From Trileptium ribeirensis (Eukaryota; Nematoda; Enoplea; Enoplida; Thoracostomopsidae): a stretch of DNA of 64,000 bases. Location of the stretch: assembly GCA_030248225.1 (NCBI GenBank), contig JASANE010029416.1, forward strand, positions 28,109-92,108. The letters run 5' to 3'. Shown here piece after piece: positions 61,098 through 64,000 of the stretch (its first letter is position 1; every line of letters starts with the position of its first letter). Both the position numbers and the translations under genes were made by a program. The notes under the pieces are model-generated. The model ran no database searches. It had not been told where the DNA came from and saw only the letters and a program-made list of their open reading frames with translations.

Positions 61098-62144
61098 TAA
61101 AACTAAAATGTGTGTTTATGCTTAAAAATTCAAAACAGTCCAATAAATCGGCAGCTCCTAAGATCTGATTTTTTTGTTGTAGCAAAATGCAAGTATATAT
61201 TACATTAAAACGTTGCATCCATAGAGCAGCTGGATATTTAAAAAAATCAAAAATACCGAAATTGTATATACATACAACTTTTGCTGAACATCCATCCTAC
61301 AATATACTTCCTCAGTGTTCGTTTCCACTCTTCACCCATAACGACAATTATTTTCAGCCGATTGTCAAGTTGCAGCAGTTGAACTAATTTACTAAATTCT
61401 AACGTTTACATCTGTCTACCAATTCATGTATATACATCTTTATTATATGACATGTAGAAATGTATAGTTTACGCCCTCTTTGTTGACTTTCTGAGATATG
61501 TAGTTGATTCCAATGTTGATTAAATATTTTACATCACTGTCAAAATTCTAGGCATGGTCGCGGAAAATAACTTTACTGAGAGTATTTAGGTTAATAAACT
61601 CGATTTCTCACCGAAAATTAGCGAATTCGGCCAAAAAATTGCAAAAAAATTGCCACAAATTTGGCTCAAAGTCAGCATTAATTGATAAAATACATAATAA
61701 ATGCTTAACAATAACACGTTTGTTAAACCGCTAGACATCTTACGCCACGTCGCTTTTACATGAGACCCCATTCATTGCTTAATTTAAACCTGTTTTTGGC
61801 GTTCAATTAAACGCTGACGTATTGGGATTAATTAGAATGCTACAAATATCAACTAAAATGTTAAGTTCAAGAACTCATGTGTCATTTTTGAGGAACACAT
61901 TTTTCCTTCTAGTTTTCAAGTCCGCGGCTAAACGCGTCAGGATCTGACAGGCATTTGCGAAGCGTATCTGATTTCTGTTTCTGGGCGTTGTTCGTCAGCA
62001 CCCGATATTCCATCGATTGAGATTTGCATCTAAAAGAATACTTGATTTATAGTTATTGTTACCAAGAGTGCATTAGGGAAGAGTACGACACTTCCTTGCA
62101 CTCACATATAAACCCGTGTTTGATGACGCGGGTGTTTTCAGTGT

Positions 62145-62177
62145 GACCCCCCAGTAGTTTTTTTTGGGAGGGGGGTC
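62145..62177. repeat. GC hairpin GACCCCCC / GGGGGGTC
   Basis: An 8-bp GACCCCCC arm and its complement are separated by a T-rich loop. More homopolymeric C/G blocks follow, so it may be a repeat edge rather than a functional RNA element. Confidence 0.5.
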
Positions 62178-62383
62178 GACATGAACAGACCCCCCATATT
62201 CTAACCTTATGGGCTATATAAAGTATCGCCCCCTGAAAAGCGCGCAAATTGTCACGTATAAATTATCTGCAGAATAGTAAGCCACCAGCATAATATATTT
62301 CTTATTGCCGTGTTCTGGAGAGCTCAGTAAATCTGCCATCGGCACAAAGAGAGAAATTAGACTGTGCATTTTGCAAATAATTA

Positions 62384-62707
62384 ACCGGGTTTTCATAATT
62401 TTCCATGATCGGGTGAAACAATGATCAAAGCGATGGTTTATGTCGTCATTAAATTTTTTTCACCACGCTTATTAGACCCGGTTTTCATAATTTTGCATGA
62501 TCGAGTGAAACAATGATCATAGCGATGGTTTATGTCGTCATTAAATTTTTTCACCGCGCTTATTAGACCCGGTTTTCATAATTTTGCATGATCGGGTGAA
62601 ACAATGATCATAGCGATGGTTTATGTCGTCATTAAATTATTTTCACCGCGCTTATTAGACCCGGTTTTCATAATTTTGCATGATCGGGTGAAACAATGAT
62701 CATAGCG
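62384..62707 (+). repeat. Tandem array, 92-bp unit, 3.5 copies
   Basis: Units start at about 62384, 62476, 62567 and 62659 (ACCCGGTTTTCATAATTTTG). The last copy is cut where a GC-rich block (CCCCCCATACCCCCC) begins at 62708. Each unit contains ATGATC..AATGATCAT. Copies differ at only a few positions, so the array is recent. Confidence 0.9.
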
Positions 62708-62880
62708 ACAGTACCGTGCTTTGCGCCCCCCATACCCCCCAATTGGGGGGCCCACCGGTATTTAGGGGGCCCACCAGCCACAGGCACTGTTGCTGAAACG
62801 TAACGACCGAAGCGAGTGGAGTTTCCACATATAGTGTTAGGGACGAAAAAAAGCAGAAATTTATTTTTTGTCTCTCTGCC
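62708..62880. repeat. GC-rich block following the 92-bp array
   Basis: Includes CCCAATTGGGGGGCCCACC and AACGTAACGACCGAAGCGAG; the latter word is related to one at 38360-38400. Likely part of a mobile element; ends not defined. Confidence 0.4.
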
Positions 62881-63249
62881 ACTCATAAAGTCATGACCGC
62901 GTTGAACACTTATGTAACTTTTTATTCAGACGATAATGATCTAAGCTCGACGCTTTACATATTTGGGCCAAGATCATCTATGCACACATGCTACAGAGGT
63001 CGAAAACTGGGTGCAATTGGCACTTTTGACAATTTTGGCTCACCAGGCTGATTGCTTCCCTGAGTTAAATCTCGATACAGAATCTTGATATTAAAATCGA
63101 GACCACCTTTCGAAAAAACCGTTTGCTTTCGAGCACGCAAGAGTACGGACCTCCGTTTCCCTTCGGTTGCGAGTACAAGTATTATACTGTTAAGTGTTAT
63201 TTTTTACTTAAACAGGGTACGCAAACTTTTTATCTAATTAATAAATGAG

Positions 63250-63519
63250 AAATTCACAATAAAAAAGCTGTATAAAAGTGGTGCAAGTAAACGTAAGGAA
63301 GCAAAGGCTGCAAATCAAGCAGCTCAAAAAATTCCTAAATTGACGGCGTTTTTCGAAAGGTGTAGCGATCAACCCGACCCCGATGGGGAGCGTGAAAGCG
63401 ATGAACATGTGAGCGACCAAGATGTTTCTCAAGAACTAAGCGAAACGGAAACGAAACTCCAAGACCAAGAGGAAAACGCTGCGCGTGCGCCAATAGCTAG
63501 CGAAGAAGAGCCTGCATAG
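63250..63519 (+). pseudogene. hAT/ZMYM-type transposase N-terminal fragment
   Basis: The + frame reads KKLYKSGASKRKEAKAANQ, then KIPKLTAFFE, followed by a Glu/Asp/Gln-rich stretch ending in TAG. This resembles the N-terminus of ZMYM1/DUF4371-type hAT-derived proteins ('SGA.KRK........ LPKL..FF' followed by an acidic tail). No ATG precedes it in frame (ATA at the expected site). A donor-like ATCAG|GTAGGC follows at 63549. The downstream TTF zinc-finger and dimerisation parts were not found before the window end. Confidence 0.5.
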
Positions 63520-63549
63520 CTTCAAGAAAACGCGAAGATATAGAATCAG

Positions 63550-64000
63550 GTAGGCTATTCAAAACTTAAAATTTAAAAATATTTGCTCCTATTGCTTATT
63601 AATGCTTAAATAAACATTAGTTTATTTTGTTGCAGCTATTCGCTAAAAAGTTGTACACAAGTGAAAAGTTACGTTACAAAATTACGTGAACATAACTTAC
63701 GGAGAAACAAGAAGGTCATAATGCCTATTATGAACCTTGTTATCTTTAATGCTGCAGATAATATCCTTGGTATTTCGCCATTTCCAGTTTTTTAATTTGA
63801 TTCTGACATTTCACAAAATAAGTGTCCAACATTTACTGAGTTAAAAATTTTGGCTCTGTTAGATTTTATCGTATATCATTTTCTGCGCAAAGCCATCTAT
63901 CCTAAAATAAAAATCCATGGTACTCGAACCACGTAACCAAAGCGATGAAAAATTAGTTTTCTACACAACGGTAAGCGTGCAGGATATGTTGGGTTTTGAG
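63550..64000. other. Window edge, no gene recognised
   Basis: AT-rich; possible intron or 3' part of the hAT/ZMYM-like fragment. No further domain is seen. Confidence 0.4.

Noticed and set aside
1..64000. CRISPR array, operon of bacterial type or phage genes
   Set aside because: The tandem repeats lack unique spacers, coding is split by GT-AG introns, and all recognised families are metazoan or eukaryotic transposons.

Overview
The window is eukaryotic nuclear DNA from an invertebrate animal. It is AT-rich, has GT/AG introns of 0.8 to 8 kb, no prokaryotic gene organisation, and a heavy load of decayed transposons. Exons of three recognisable animal protein families support this: TRIQK, TMEM129, and astacin metalloprotease with ShKT domains. 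The lineage cannot be fixed from sequence alone. Astacin plus ShKT combinations occur in nematodes, cnidarians and tunicates, and TRIQK was first described from vertebrates, so a tunicate or other marine invertebrate is only a guess.

Left part, + strand (2.5-15.7 kb): a single-exon TRIQK-like gene (2524-2874) is followed after 184 bp by a complete six-exon TMEM129 gene (3059-15735), whose splice phases join into a 403-residue ER membrane RING E3 ligase. Both products are expected in the ER membrane. The close head-to-tail spacing, an acceptor-like site before each ATG and no AATAAA between them suggest co-transcription. The TMEM129 introns hold MITEs, a small hAT-type element, an 81-bp tandem repeat and an orphan ORF of 68 codons beside a perfect 28-bp palindrome.

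Middle and right, - strand (54.4 down to 22.3 kb): one gene of at least 32 kb encodes a secreted-type astacin zinc metalloprotease with three C-terminal ShKT domains. Eight exons were found (pro-segment, three early catalytic exons including the zinc site, catalytic end, ShKT1-3). Seven join with compatible phases. The exon that should carry the Met-turn, between 44238 and 36871, was not found, nor was the signal-peptide exon upstream of 54355.

The introns of this gene are full of mobile DNA: a decayed Polinton DNA polymerase (45.3-49.4 kb) itself broken by a 560-bp foldback element, an AP-endonuclease/RT non-LTR element (39.3-41.6 kb), an internally deleted Merlin/ISXO2-type transposase (30.5-31.0 kb) beside TTAGGC-like repeats, a ~352-bp satellite (31.9-33.1 kb) and a Ty3/gypsy pol scrap (25.6-25.9 kb). 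From 55 kb to the end I found no secure host gene, only repeats and one hAT/ZMYM-like N-terminal fragment. No CRISPR, tRNA or rRNA was found. The strongest unusual items are the TRIQK-TMEM129 pair, several elements with exact target-site duplications, and a dispersed repeat with a self-complementary core.
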